Part shown: positions 19,765-28,642 of the stretch, in pieces
How positions within the stretch are numbered: position 1 is the stretch's first letter
Layout: each line of letters starts with the position of its first letter
Assembly (NCBI RefSeq): GCF_012911865.1
Contig: NZ_JAAXYH010000003.1
Location: 248,001-312,000 of the forward strand
Origin: Shewanella salipaludis
GTDB taxonomy: Bacteria; Pseudomonadota; Gammaproteobacteria; Enterobacterales; Shewanellaceae
Direction: 5' to 3'
DNA length: 64,000 nucleotides
Program-made: the position numbers and the translations under genes
The notes under the pieces: model-generated
Told to the model about the DNA's origin: nothing
What the model saw: the letters and a program-made list of their open reading frames with translations, nothing else
The model's database searches: none

Positions 19765-19859
19765 CAGCGGCCGGCATGGCCAGGCCAGCAGCACAGAAGT
19801 CGAGTCACTCTCGGTTGCTGCCAGGGTATTTATGGGATACCCGGTTTTCCCCTTGGTCT

Positions 19860-19954
19860 CTGCTATGCGAAATGCTGGTATGCAAGAATGCTGATATGCA
19901 AGAAGACTGGTATGCAAGAGTACTGATATGAAAGAATATTGGGATACTAGAGTG
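19860..19954. repeat. 16-bp tandem repeat, about six units
   Basis: Units resembling CTGGTATGCAAGAATG repeat every 16 bp from 19875 to 19954, with a degenerate 15-bp unit just before. The last units are most diverged. The array lies between the DUF2956 gene and the small secreted protein gene and is not coding, since 16 is not a multiple of three. Confidence 0.75.
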
Positions 19955-19999
19955 CCGGGATTAGACGGGTTTAAGGATTGAAAATATGGGGAGCATGGA

Positions 20000-20236
20000 A
20001 TGACTAAATTACCTTTGATGCTGGCGGCGTTACTGCCGCTGTGTTTGACGTCCGCTTGCGCCGAACTGGCGTGCAGTGCCAGAACCGACGTCGACCCTTA
20101 TGATCCTCTCCTCGACAAACAACGCTGTGTTGAGCAGGTTGAAAAAAACATGGCGGACAATAAACGTGCCGAGCGTGAAGCCGAGAATAAGCGCTTGAAA
20201 GCCGCCCTGGCCGATGCCATGAATAAAAAGCCCTAG
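20000..20236 (+). CDS. Small secreted protein, coiled-coil tail
   Basis: A 78-residue protein with a signal-like N-terminus (MTKLPLMLAALLPLCLTSACAELAC) and a mature part that is mostly a charged helix (VEKNMADNKRAEREAENKRLKAALADAMNKK). A cysteine in TSAC could be lipidated, but the lipobox is poor. GGGAG stands before the ATG. Family not recognised; a small periplasmic or lipoprotein-like product is my best description. Confidence 0.6.
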   Translation: MTKLPLMLAALLPLCLTSACAELACSARTDVDPYDPLLDKQRCVEQVEKNMADNKRAEREAENKRLKAALADAMNKKP

Positions 20237-20372
20237 ATTAACGCGCAATAGGCTGGCGAGCCGTCAGCCGCTCATTAGTCGATCGGGGCTTATGGGGTAC
20301 TGGATAGAAAGGGCTACAGGACGGATGCGTCCGGCCCAAACATTGCGACCCGGCTCTTTATTCCCAGCCCCA

Positions 20373-20675
20373 TCAATCCCTGGCCAACAGCGCGCGGATC
20401 TCGGCCAGATGGGTATCGACCCAGGCGCTGCTGATCGGCCCCCAGGTCAGCACCCGGTAGTAACCCGCATTATGGCGCTCGCCATCCTGAACAAACTCCA
20501 CCAGCACACCTATATCGGCGAAGGCGCTGATGGCATCCTGCAAGGTGCGCCTCGGCATGCCGGTTAACTTGGCCAAAGACAGCAAATTATGTCGTTCATC
20601 GTCCATCAGGTGCGCCAGATACAGTTTGCGCAAGAATGCCTTTTGTTGCTTGCTGGCTGGGCCTTGTAACACCAT
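20373..20675 (-). CDS. Winged helix-turn-helix DNA-binding protein (HTH_43-like)
   Basis: A 100-residue protein dominated by one winged helix: LLSLAKLTGMPRRTLQDAISAFADIGVLVEF is the helix-turn-helix, followed by a wing in HNAGYYRVLTWGPI. It resembles the small HTH_43 proteins of Shewanella and Vibrio, whose targets are not known. I choose the ATG at 20675 (MVLQGPASKQQ) because GGGAG lies six bases upstream; an upstream start would add only eight residues without a binding site. It is not obviously in an operon. Confidence 0.75.
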   Translation of the reverse strand: MVLQGPASKQQKAFLRKLYLAHLMDDERHNLLSLAKLTGMPRRTLQDAISAFADIGVLVEFVQDGERHNAGYYRVLTWGPISSAWVDTHLAEIRALLARD

Positions 20676-20859
20676 AGGGACTCCCGTCCTGATAATCATG
20701 CCCCCAAGCTACTTGATATTCGCCAAATAGCGCAATAGCTTAGCGAAAAAAAGCCTGCCCTCCACCGCCCCCCCATGGCCGTCAGCCCCGGCCTTGATGC
20801 CAGCAATGCCTTAGGTTAGATTAGTGGCAGCCAATCCCATCCACCCGAGGAAGATGCAG

Positions 20860-21411
20860 ATGATGACCCACCCGGAGGCCAAGCAAATACTGGAATTTTG
20901 GTTCGAGGAAATCACCCCAGGCCATTGGTGGAAGAAGGATGCGGCCTTCGATCTCCTGGTGGCCAAACGTTTCGGCGCCCAGCTCGAGCGGGCAAAACGC
21001 GGCGAGCTTTACCCCTGGCGCAATACGGTTCAGGGGCGGTTGGCAGAAATCATCCTGCTGGATCAATTCTCCCGCAATGTCTATCGTGACACCCCGGATG
21101 CCTTCGCCGCCGACGCTATGGCCCTGGTCCTGGCCCAGGAGGCGGTCGCCGCCGGCCTGGATAAAACCTTGCCCCCCAGGCAGCTCGCCTTCCTGTACAT
21201 GCCCTACATGCATAGCGAGTCGGCCGTCATCCAGGAAGTCGCAGTGAGCCTGTTCAGCCAAGAGGCGGTGGCCGGCAACTTGGACTTCGCGCTGCGCCAT
21301 AAGGCCATCATAGACAGATTCGGTCGCTATCCCCATAGGAATGCCATTCTGGGGCGGACCTCCGGCGCCGAGGAGCTGGCATTTCTCCAACAGCCAGGCT
21401 CGGGTTTCTGA
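20860..21411 (+). CDS. DUF924 family protein
   Basis: A 183-residue, mostly helical soluble protein. Family features are the N-terminal ILEFWFEEITPGHWWKKDAAFD, the central GRLAEIILLDQFSRNVYRDTPDAFAAD, and YMPYMHSES followed by HKAIIDRFGRYPHRNAILGR. The structure resembles a tetratricopeptide-like fold in relatives; the function is unknown. The start is placed at MMTHPEAK because GAGGAAG lies at the right distance; an upstream in-frame start at 20824 lacks one. It converges on the universal stress gene with an 18-bp gap. Confidence 0.85.
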   Translation: MMTHPEAKQILEFWFEEITPGHWWKKDAAFDLLVAKRFGAQLERAKRGELYPWRNTVQGRLAEIILLDQFSRNVYRDTPDAFAADAMALVLAQEAVAAGLDKTLPPRQLAFLYMPYMHSESAVIQEVAVSLFSQEAVAGNLDFALRHKAIIDRFGRYPHRNAILGRTSGAEELAFLQQPGSGF

Positions 21412-21429
21412 GCCGTCCTGGCCTGGAGG

Positions 21430-21861
21430 CTATTTCACCACCAGCACAGGGCATTTAGCCCTGTTGGCCACGGACTCGGCGACATTGGTATGCAAGAAGT
21501 GGGCTATGCCGGTGCGCCCATGACTGGCGATCACCACCATGCCGACTTCATCGCTGTCGATTTCTTCCAATATCTGCTCGGTGGCGTTGCCACGGCGGAT
21601 CACAGTTTCCACCTTGAGCTCTGTCTTCAACTGCGCCAATAGTTTATGCATCTTATCGGCGGCTTCATCTTCCATGCTCTTGGCCAGTTCATCCGGGGTG
21701 ATAGCCAACAGCATATAGTTTTCATCACCTATGGGTTGCTCGACCACGTGGAGTATCTTGAGCCCGACGTGATACAGGTTGGCCATTTCTATGGCATAAC
21801 GCAGGGCATGAGATGCGGTTTCGGAGAAATCCGTCGGCCACAATATTTTCCCGGTACGCAT
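21430..21861 (-). CDS. Universal stress protein, UspA family
   Basis: A 143-residue single-domain Usp protein. It begins ILWPTDFSETASHALRYAIEMA and ends with VVIASHGRTGIAHFLHTNVAESVANRAKCPVLVVK, in which the G-x(2)-G-x(9)-G-[ST]-type ATP-loop is only partly conserved (GRTG then NVAESV). The ATG at 21861 has GAGGAG six bases upstream, and an upstream TTG in frame is ignored. Cytoplasmic; probably linked to stress survival. It is followed upstream by a parallel SpoIIAA-like gene. Confidence 0.9.
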   Translation of the reverse strand: MRTGKILWPTDFSETASHALRYAIEMANLYHVGLKILHVVEQPIGDENYMLLAITPDELAKSMEDEAADKMHKLLAQLKTELKVETVIRRGNATEQILEEIDSDEVGMVVIASHGRTGIAHFLHTNVAESVANRAKCPVLVVK

Positions 21862-21925
21862 AAGCAATCTCCTCAAATAACATGCACGGCGGCGTGCGCC
21901 TCGAACCTGGCCATGCCGCCGCTGC

Positions 21926-22303
21926 TCATTCCTTCAACCAGTCCAGGGCATCCGTCTCATCCCGAAAATACCTGACCTTGATAGGCGTAAACCAGTCGGC
22001 CATCCGACTCATCCAATGTTGCAGTTCCGTCTTGCCCAGTATGGCGATCTTCTCGAATTGATGACCGTGTTTCAGCCCGAGTTTCAAGTCGTCCCACATG
22101 GCCCTGGCCTCCCAACCGTCCATTTCTGTCACGTCCAGGAAAGCATAAATATCCGGTGACTTAACCCCGGCGATGGCCGACTCCAGCATGGGAACCATGT
22201 ACTCATAATCTGCGTGGGTCAGCTTGCCGACGGCCTTGATGTTGACGAAGAAGTCTCCCTCGCCATGCCTTTCTATACCTAGCGAAATACCGTGTTTTAA
22301 CAT
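21926..22303 (-). CDS. SpoIIAA-like (STAS/SEC14-fold) protein
   Basis: A 125-residue soluble protein of the SpoIIAA-like family: MLKHGISLGIERHG at the start, VNIKAVGKLTHADYEYMVPMLESAI, then YAFLDVTEMDGWEARAMWDDLKLGLKHGHQFEKIAILG and WFTPIKVRYF. Members may bind small hydrophobic ligands or act as STAS-like regulators; no specific role is known. The start has GAGG eight bases upstream. Same direction as, and 64 bp before, the Usp gene, so co-transcription is likely and a stress role is plausible. Confidence 0.8.
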   Translation of the reverse strand: MLKHGISLGIERHGEGDFFVNIKAVGKLTHADYEYMVPMLESAIAGVKSPDIYAFLDVTEMDGWEARAMWDDLKLGLKHGHQFEKIAILGKTELQHWMSRMADWFTPIKVRYFRDETDALDWLKE

Positions 22304-22429
22304 AGTGATAGCCTCGTCCTGAATCCATGCCATGAGTTAAGTTTAGGCCCGGGCAGGGTAAAGATCAGTGTTTGAGATCAAACAAAACGCACAAAGTTTG
22401 TCTCATTTCGATTAGAGGAGTAATATCAA

Positions 22430-22447
22430 ACCGACTAATCAGTCGGT
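22430..22447. promoter_or_regulatory. Operator palindrome before the aldehyde dehydrogenase-tetR operon
   Basis: Perfect 7-bp arms ACCGACT and AGTCGGT separated by AATC, 33 bases before the dehydrogenase start. The size and place fit a TetR-family operator, most simply that of the TetR protein encoded by the second gene. Binding is inferred. Confidence 0.65.
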
Positions 22448-22479
22448 CAATTTGCCGGCACGGCAATCAGGAGAAAACC

Positions 22480-23904
22480 ATGAATATGGTCGCAGAGGGA
22501 ATAAGGGAGCTGTCTTTGGAAGAGGTATTACGCAACCAGCGCGCCGGCTTCAACGCCGAGCCGGCCCCAGGCTATGAGCAGCGGCGCTCGCGGCTCGAAC
22601 GCCTCAAGACCGCGCTGCTAGGACATCGACAGCAGCTGATCGAGGCCCTGAGTCAGGATTATGGCCAGAGATCGGCCGATGACAGCCTGATCGCGGATAT
22701 TCTGCCCTGCATCAACAATCTCAACTACACCCTGAAGCACCTCAAGCGCTGGATGCAGCCCTCGACCAGGCATGCCGGCATACTGCTGGCACCTGCCAGG
22801 GTGAAGGTTCACTACCAGCCCCTTGGCGTCGTCGGCATCATAGTGCCGTGGAACTTTCCCGTGATGCTCTCCATAGGCCCGTTGACCACGGCGCTGGCCG
22901 CCGGTAACAGGGCCATGCTGAAACTGTCCGAGTTCACCCCGGCCACCAACAAGGTGCTCAAGGCCATGCTGGCCCAGGTATTCGATGAGTCTGTGGTGGC
23001 CGTCATCGAAGGCGAGGCCGAGGTCGCCGCCGTCTTCTCGGCCCTGCCCTTCGATCATCTGCTGTTCACCGGCTCCACCACTGTCGGTCGCCAGGTGATG
23101 CGCGCCGCCGCCGCCAATCTGACCCCAGTGACCCTGGAGTTAGGCGGCAAGTCGCCGGTGCTCATAGCGCCCGACATGCCGCTGGCCGAAGCGGCCACGC
23201 GCCTCATTTATGGCAAGTGCCTCAATGCCGGGCAGATCTGTATCGCCCCCGACTATGTGCTCTGCCCCAGGGAGAGCGTAGAGGCCCTGGTGCAGGCCTA
23301 TAAGGCCAGGTTCGCCGACCTCTATGGCAAGGTGACCAACAACCCTGACTATGGCTGCATCATCAACCAGCGACAGTTCGAGCGCCTGCTGGCCCTGCTC
23401 GAGGATGCCGAGGCCAAGGGCGCCGACATCATCCCCGCCACAGACGAAGACATAGACATGGAGCAACGCAAGCTGGCGACTCGGCTGATCACCGGAGTGA
23501 CTGAGGATATGCATTTGATGCAGGAGGAGATCTTCGGTCCGCTGCTGCCCATCCTGGCCTATGATTCCCTCGACGAGGCGCTGGCCTATGTCAATGGCCA
23601 TCCCCGCCCCCTGGCCCTATACCTGATGAGTTTCGACGCCCACACCCAGCAAAAGGTGCTGGAGCAGACGCATTCCGGCGGCGTCTGCATCAATGAGACG
23701 GTATTCCATGTGGCGGCCGACGATGCCCCCTTCGGCGGCATAGGCCCTTCCGGCATGGGCCACTATCATGGCAGGGAAGGCTTCATGACCTTCAGCCACG
23801 CCAAGACAGTGCTCAGTCGTGGCAGGTTGAACACGGGCAAGCTGGTGCATCCGCCCTATGGCGGCTGGATCCAAAGGCTGCTGCTGAAGGTCTTCCTGCG
23901 ATGA
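22480..23904 (+). CDS. Coniferyl aldehyde dehydrogenase-like enzyme
   Basis: NAD(P)-dependent oxidation of an aldehyde to the acid. The 474 residues contain IIVPWNFPVMLSIGPLTTALAAGN (cofactor site), FTGSTTVGRQVM, the general base Glu in LELGGKSPV and the catalytic cysteine in NAGQICIAPDYVL. The QICIAPDYVL form and the C-terminal hydrophobic tail are typical of the coniferyl/fatty aldehyde branch. I start at MNMVAEG, where AGGAGA precedes the ATG. It overlaps the downstream tetR gene at ATGA, and a palindromic operator lies upstream. The real substrate is unknown. Confidence 0.88.
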   Translation: MNMVAEGIRELSLEEVLRNQRAGFNAEPAPGYEQRRSRLERLKTALLGHRQQLIEALSQDYGQRSADDSLIADILPCINNLNYTLKHLKRWMQPSTRHAGILLAPARVKVHYQPLGVVGIIVPWNFPVMLSIGPLTTALAAGNRAMLKLSEFTPATNKVLKAMLAQVFDESVVAVIEGEAEVAAVFSALPFDHLLFTGSTTVGRQVMRAAAANLTPVTLELGGKSPVLIAPDMPLAEAATRLIYGKCLNAGQICIAPDYVLCPRESVEALVQAYKARFADLYGKVTNNPDYGCIINQRQFERLLALLEDAEAKGADIIPATDEDIDMEQRKLATRLITGVTEDMHLMQEEIFGPLLPILAYDSLDEALAYVNGHPRPLALYLMSFDAHTQQKVLEQTHSGGVCINETVFHVAADDAPFGGIGPSGMGHYHGREGFMTFSHAKTVLSRGRLNTGKLVHPPYGGWIQRLLLKVFLR

Positions 23905-24530
23905 TGGCGACAAGCAAGCCACAGACAGACAAGCGCCAGGCGATTCTGGACAGTGCCCTCAGTCTCTTCGTCGAGCAGGGGTTTCATGCCAGCTCGACGG
24001 CTTCGATAGCCAGGAATGCCGGTGTCGCCACCGGCACCCTGTTTCACCATTTTCCCAGCAAGGATGCCCTGCTGGAATGCCTGTTTCTGGAGATAAAACA
24101 GGAATTTGCCGACGCCATCCTGGCCGGCTATCGCAGCGGCACAGGACCGAGTGGGATACCGCAGACCGAGGAGAGTCAGGGCATGAGTCTGCAACGAGCC
24201 GCCAACCTGTTATGGCAGAGCGCCATAGACTGGGGGTTGCAACACCCGCAGAAGCAAGCCTTCTTTCAGCAGTATGCCATGTCACCCGCCATCGCCGCGC
24301 CGGTGCGCGCACAGGCGATGAACCTCATACTCGGCTTCATAGGCCAGCTTATCGGTCAGGGGCAACGCCAGGGACTCATCGCCGACTATCCCCTGGCGCT
24401 GATGCTGGAAAACTGCCAGGGCCAGTACCTGGCCGCCAGCCGCTTCTTCCTGGATAACCCCCAACTGGGCAAGGATGAGAGCCACAGGCAGGCCAGCTTC
24501 GCACTGTTTTGGCGGGCCATGGCACTTTAG
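23901..24530 (+). CDS. TetR/AcrR family transcriptional regulator
   Basis: A 209-residue repressor-type protein with the usual N-terminal DNA-binding domain (RQAILDSALSLFVEQGFHASSTASIARNAGVATGTLFHHFPSKDALL) and a variable helical ligand domain. The start overlaps the stop of the aldehyde dehydrogenase gene, so the two are translationally coupled. It most likely represses its own operon through the palindrome at 22430-22447 and is released by an aldehyde or related ligand; the ligand is a guess. Confidence 0.9.
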   Translation: MMATSKPQTDKRQAILDSALSLFVEQGFHASSTASIARNAGVATGTLFHHFPSKDALLECLFLEIKQEFADAILAGYRSGTGPSGIPQTEESQGMSLQRAANLLWQSAIDWGLQHPQKQAFFQQYAMSPAIAAPVRAQAMNLILGFIGQLIGQGQRQGLIADYPLALMLENCQGQYLAASRFFLDNPQLGKDESHRQASFALFWRAMAL

Positions 24531-24565
24531 GCCTGACGTCAAGTCATGGCGGTTTAAGTCTGACG

Positions 24566-25867
24566 TCAGGTCATAGGCAACCAGCAACTGACGCTCAGGC
24601 CACCGCCCTGACGGTTGCTCAGGCCGATGCGGCCTTCGTGGGCTTCGATGATCTCCCGGCATAGCGCCAGCCCCAGACCTGTGCCGGCCTGCTTGGTCGA
24701 ATAGAAAGGCAGCAGCGCCTGCTCCAACACTTCGGCCGACATCCCAGGCCCCCTGTCATCGACATGGATACTCACCCCCTTGCTGCCACCCTGCTCGCCA
24801 CTGACTATGCTCATGCTGATGTCCTCCGGCGCCGAGCCGGACTCATGGGCATTCTTGAGCAGGTTGAGCAACACTTGCTCCAGTTGAATAGGATCGCATA
24901 ACCCGGGCGCCTCGGGCAGGGGCGCCGCCAGGCTGAAGGGATAATGCTGCGCCAGCTGGCCCGTGAGCTTGGACCAATTGATGGCTTCCAGCTTGGGCAG
25001 CGGCAATCTGGCAAACTTGGCATAATCTGAGATGAACTGACTCAGGTGATGGGTTCTGTCGGCTATGGTGTCGAAGATCAGCCTGAGTTTGGGCTCGTCC
25101 AGATCTTGGGTCAGCAGCTTGCCGGAATTGACCATGGAGGCGATGGGCGCCACGGAGTTGTTCAGCTCATGGCTGATGATGCGGATGACCTTCTTCCACA
25201 CGGCCACCTCCTGGCGGTGCAACTCCCGGGTAAGCTGCTTGAGCAGGATAAGCTGGTGCCGCTGATTATTGAGCAGGAAGCGCCCGCGGCTCAGGTGCCA
25301 GGTCTCGGGTTCATCCTCTCCCATCACGAACAGGCCGTCCTTGCCCTGAGCCACCGCGGCCACCAGCTCGACAGGCATCCCGCTCAGCAGTTCATCCAGC
25401 ATCAAACCATCGACCCTCTGGCCCTGGTAAAACAGATGCCGGGCGGCATCGTTGGCATAGAGCACCCGCTGGCGATCGTCCAGCAACAGCATCACGTTGG
25501 GGGAGCTCTGGATCACCTTGTCCAGCAACAACTCCCGCTGATATATGTATTGACGCTCCTTCCTGAGTTTATCGGCCGCCTCGTTGAACAGCCGCGCCAG
25601 CGCCCGCAGCTGGGGATCGCCGCTGACGGGAATACTGACACTGAAATCATTGTCTTTGAAATTCAGCAGGCCTATCTCCAGCGCCGCCAGACTCCTGGCC
25701 AGGTTGCGGGTCAGCATCAGGCCACAGCCCCAGGCCAGCGTCAGGGAGAGCAGGCCGGCCAGCCAGAAAAAGTCCGTCCCCAGCCACAACTGCACCCCAT
25801 AGGCGAGCCCGAACCCCAGGATGCAGGCTAACATGGAAAAAGCGATTAACTTTGTTCTCAGTGACAC
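24566..25867 (-). CDS. Sensor histidine kinase (NtrY-like)
   Basis: A 433-residue membrane kinase. Two membrane segments lie at about residues 8-28 and 34-54 with almost no periplasmic loop, so the signal is probably membrane-borne. A HAMP-like stretch and a PAS domain (SSPNVMLLLDDRQRVLYANDAARHLF) follow, then the phosphoacceptor region IIRISHELNNSVAPI-like (VIRIISHELNNSVAPI), N-box LLNLLKNAHESG, G1 VDDRGPGM and G2 TGLGLAL. It starts with GTG behind AAGGA. It follows the response-regulator gene (54-bp gap), its evident partner, and both lie downstream of the adaptor-ABC operon they probably control. Confidence 0.92.
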   Translation of the reverse strand: MSLRTKLIAFSMLACILGFGLAYGVQLWLGTDFFWLAGLLSLTLAWGCGLMLTRNLARSLAALEIGLLNFKDNDFSVSIPVSGDPQLRALARLFNEAADKLRKERQYIYQRELLLDKVIQSSPNVMLLLDDRQRVLYANDAARHLFYQGQRVDGLMLDELLSGMPVELVAAVAQGKDGLFVMGEDEPETWHLSRGRFLLNNQRHQLILLKQLTRELHRQEVAVWKKVIRIISHELNNSVAPIASMVNSGKLLTQDLDEPKLRLIFDTIADRTHHLSQFISDYAKFARLPLPKLEAINWSKLTGQLAQHYPFSLAAPLPEAPGLCDPIQLEQVLLNLLKNAHESGSAPEDISMSIVSGEQGGSKGVSIHVDDRGPGMSAEVLEQALLPFYSTKQAGTGLGLALCREIIEAHEGRIGLSNRQGGGLSVSCWLPMT

Positions 25868-25892
25868 AGATACTTCCTTAATACATGGGCTT

Positions 25893-25925
25893 AATGCTCT
25901 GGCTCTGGCTCTGGCTCAGCCTCAG
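25893..25925. repeat. Hexanucleotide repeat between regulator and kinase genes
   Basis: About four copies of a CTCTGG unit, drifting to CTCAGC, at the junction of the two genes. The reverse complement, CCAGAG, is the unit also found inside ccoG and cobC. Confidence 0.65.
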
Positions 25926-27322
25926 CTCCCTATGCCGAACTTTTCCATCCGCCGGTACAAGGCCTGGCGACTGAGTCCAAGTGACTTGGCCACCCTGGCG
26001 ATCACCCCTTTATGCTCGGCCAAGGCCAGCTCTATGGCGTGCTTGCTGATGTCCTCGGGCGGATGCGCCGATGTCGAGACGGGCTGAATTGCGGCCGCAG
26101 AGCCAGCAGCCGCCTGGACTGGGGCATTGGCGGCTGCCGGCGCATCACTGGCGAGTGCCAGACCAAAGTCGGCGGCGGTTAACAGCCTGGCCTGTGCCAG
26201 CAACACGGCGCGCTTGCAGGCATTTTCCAGTTCACGCACGTTCCCCGGCCAGGGATGGGCCAGCAGGGCCTGCTTGGCCTGCTTATCCAGAGTGAATTTG
26301 GGGCCGATGAAGTGCTGCACCAAGGGCAGAATATCGTCCTTGCGTTGATTGAGCGGTACCAGGGCCAGTTCGATCACATTGAGGCGATAGAAGAGATCCT
26401 CCCGAAAGCGGCCCTTGGCTATGTCGTCCGCCAGGTCCGCATTGGTGGCGCTGAGCACCCGTACCTTGACCTTACGGGTCTGGTGGCTGCCCAGACGCTC
26501 GAACTCGCCGGTCTGCAACACCCGCAGCAACTTGACCTGACCGGACAGCGGCAGGTTGCCTATCTCGTCCAGGAACAGGGTGCCGCCGTCGGCGGCTTCG
26601 AAGCGTCCCAGGCGCGCCTTGGTGGCCCCCGTGAAGGCCCCCGCCTCGGCGCCGAACAGCTCGGCCTCGAGCAACTCCATCGGCAGCGCGCCGACATTGA
26701 CCTTGATGAAGGGCTTGTCCTTGAGTGACGAGTTGGCGTGTATTATGTCGGCCAACTTATCCTTGCCGGCGCCGTTGGGGCCGGTGATCAACACAGACAC
26801 ATCGGATTTTGCCAGCTGCAGCGCCAGATCGACACAGCGCTGCATGGCGCCGCTGGCAAACACCAGACCGCAGAGATCCGCACCCACTATCGCCGCCATT
26901 CTCTGGGTCTCGACCCGCTCCAGGCGGTTGTTGGCGCTGGACAGCTTATACAGGGAAACCAAGTTATTGATGCTGTTGAGCAGCTTGGCATCATCCCAGG
27001 GTTTACCCATGTAATCGGCGGCGCCGGCCTTGACCAGCTCCACCGCGGTTTCCAACTGGGTCCAGGCCGTCATCAGTATGATGGGGATATCGGGTTGCGC
27101 CTCACGCAGGGCATAGAAGAGGCTCTTGCCCTCCTCCCCCGAAGTGGTGTCTCGGGTGAAGTTCATGTCCTGGATCACCAGCGAGATGTCCTGTTGTGAC
27201 AACAATGCCAAGGCGGCTTCCGGCGTATTGCAACACAAGGTCCGATAACCGTGGAGTTCCAGCATGAGTGCCAGCGCACTGCAAATGGCCGGATTATCAT
27301 CGACGACGAGTAGGGTATCCAT
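25922..27322 (-). CDS. Sigma-54-dependent response regulator (NtrC/AtoC type)
   Basis: A 466-residue activator: receiver domain (LLVVDDNPAICSALALMLE, phosphoacceptor Asp in VIQDMNF, Lys in YMGKPWDD), AAA+ domain with GPNGAGKD (Walker A), GAFTGA and GGTLFLDE, a low-complexity Ala/Pro linker, and a Fis-type helix-turn-helix (VIARVAKSLGLSRQALYRRMEKF). With the kinase that follows it forms a two-component pair. The sigma-54-type promoter and repeated sites upstream of the HlyD gene at 32305 make that operon the obvious target. Confidence 0.93.
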   Translation of the reverse strand: MDTLLVVDDNPAICSALALMLELHGYRTLCCNTPEAALALLSQQDISLVIQDMNFTRDTTSGEEGKSLFYALREAQPDIPIILMTAWTQLETAVELVKAGAADYMGKPWDDAKLLNSINNLVSLYKLSSANNRLERVETQRMAAIVGADLCGLVFASGAMQRCVDLALQLAKSDVSVLITGPNGAGKDKLADIIHANSSLKDKPFIKVNVGALPMELLEAELFGAEAGAFTGATKARLGRFEAADGGTLFLDEIGNLPLSGQVKLLRVLQTGEFERLGSHQTRKVKVRVLSATNADLADDIAKGRFREDLFYRLNVIELALVPLNQRKDDILPLVQHFIGPKFTLDKQAKQALLAHPWPGNVRELENACKRAVLLAQARLLTAADFGLALASDAPAAANAPVQAAAGSAAAIQPVSTSAHPPEDISKHAIELALAEHKGVIARVAKSLGLSRQALYRRMEKFGIGS

Positions 27323-27420
27323 AGTTTTGAGTTCTGATTCTTATATGAAAATAGCCAATTTAATAACAACTTAACCTAAAGCAGGACAGATTTCTAATCC
27401 TATCCTGCTCGAGTGCCGGG

Positions 27421-28632
27421 TCAGACGCTGCGGGTGGCGAGCGCAGGTGAGATATCGGCGGCCTTCCTGGCGGGGAAAAATACCGCCATAGTGGTCACCA
27501 ACAAGAGTCCCGCCAGGGTCAACAGCGGATAGATGAGCTCCAGCTTGGGCAGGCTGTAGAACTTCATCAGCTGCTGGCCCAGCAGCACCGCCAGCAGGGC
27601 CCCAAGGATGCCGCCGGCGAGGCAGATGAGGTAATTCTCCACCAGGAAATAACTCATGATGTCGCGTTTCCTGGCGCCCAAGGCGCGGCGGGTGCCTATC
27701 TGCTTGGTGCGCCGCTCTATGTTGAACATCACCATGCCGGCGAGCCCCAGGGAGGTGATGAGCAGCAGCAGGACCACCATCATGGACAGTATTGTCACCA
27801 TCAGCTCATGATCCCGGTAAGAGCTTGCCCTGTGCTCGGCGATAGTCTTGAAGTTGTCTATCACACGATTGGGGTTCTCCCTGTGCAGCGCCGCGATGAT
27901 GCTGTCTTTCAAACCCGGGAGTGCCGCCGCACCGGCCCGCACCATGTAGCTGCTGTTGGCGCCCTGCCCGCCCCAATCTACATTCGCTATGACGCTGTAT
28001 TCGAAGTTGCGGTGATCGACCCAGGCCCCCTGCAGCTGCTCTATGACACCTATGATCTCCACCTGTTGATCTGTGCCCTGGTACATGATCTTGCCCACAG
28101 GCGACTCCTCACCCCAGAAGGCCTGGGCCAAAGGCTTGGATACCAGGGCCAAGATGCCGCTTTCTGCCGGGCTGGAGCGGATCTCCTCGGCAAAGAAGTT
28201 ACGCCCCTCGACTATTTTGACCCCCAGGGTGTCGACCATCTGCTCGTTGCCCAGGTAAAAAGCAAATCCCGGCGTACTCTTGGCCGTCTCCACGTCGGGA
28301 CCATCGACCAACCTGTCCATCCAGCCACCGCCACTGAGCGGCAGCATGTTGGTGGAGCTGGCACTGATGACCCCGGGCAGGGCACGCAATATTTGCTGAT
28401 CCTGTTTGTTCTGCTGCGCCATATCCATGCTGGGATCGAAGTTGTACACATTGAAGCTTAAGATCTCCTCCTCGGCGATGCCCGAGTCCCGCGACATGAG
28501 CGCCAGGCGCTCATGTATGATGAAGCTGGCGTTGGCCACTATGGCCACAGACAATATGATTTGAATGAGCAGCAACAGCGGACCGCTTTTGCTGCGCAGC
28601 AGGCTGCTCAAGATAGGTTTGATATGCAACAT
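27421..28632 (-). CDS. FtsX/MacB-type ABC transporter permease
   Basis: A 403-residue inner-membrane permease: one N-terminal membrane helix (about 18-40), a large periplasmic domain of about 230 residues, then three C-terminal helices with the family loop NIERRTKQIGTRRALGARKRDI. This is the MacB/LolC architecture, in which ATP hydrolysis moves the periplasmic domain. It is the second of two adjacent, diverged permeases; the two presumably form a heterodimer with the ATPase at 29964-30734. The 10-bp gap to the preceding gene shows co-transcription. No terminator is evident before the regulator gene. Confidence 0.9.
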   Translation of the reverse strand: MLHIKPILSSLLRSKSGPLLLLIQIILSVAIVANASFIIHERLALMSRDSGIAEEEILSFNVYNFDPSMDMAQQNKQDQQILRALPGVISASSTNMLPLSGGGWMDRLVDGPDVETAKSTPGFAFYLGNEQMVDTLGVKIVEGRNFFAEEIRSSPAESGILALVSKPLAQAFWGEESPVGKIMYQGTDQQVEIIGVIEQLQGAWVDHRNFEYSVIANVDWGGQGANSSYMVRAGAAALPGLKDSIIAALHRENPNRVIDNFKTIAEHRASSYRDHELMVTILSMMVVLLLLITSLGLAGMVMFNIERRTKQIGTRRALGARKRDIMSYFLVENYLICLAGGILGALLAVLLGQQLMKFYSLPKLELIYPLLTLAGLLLVTTMAVFFPARKAADISPALATRSV

Positions 28633-28642
28633 GGTCAGTCCC

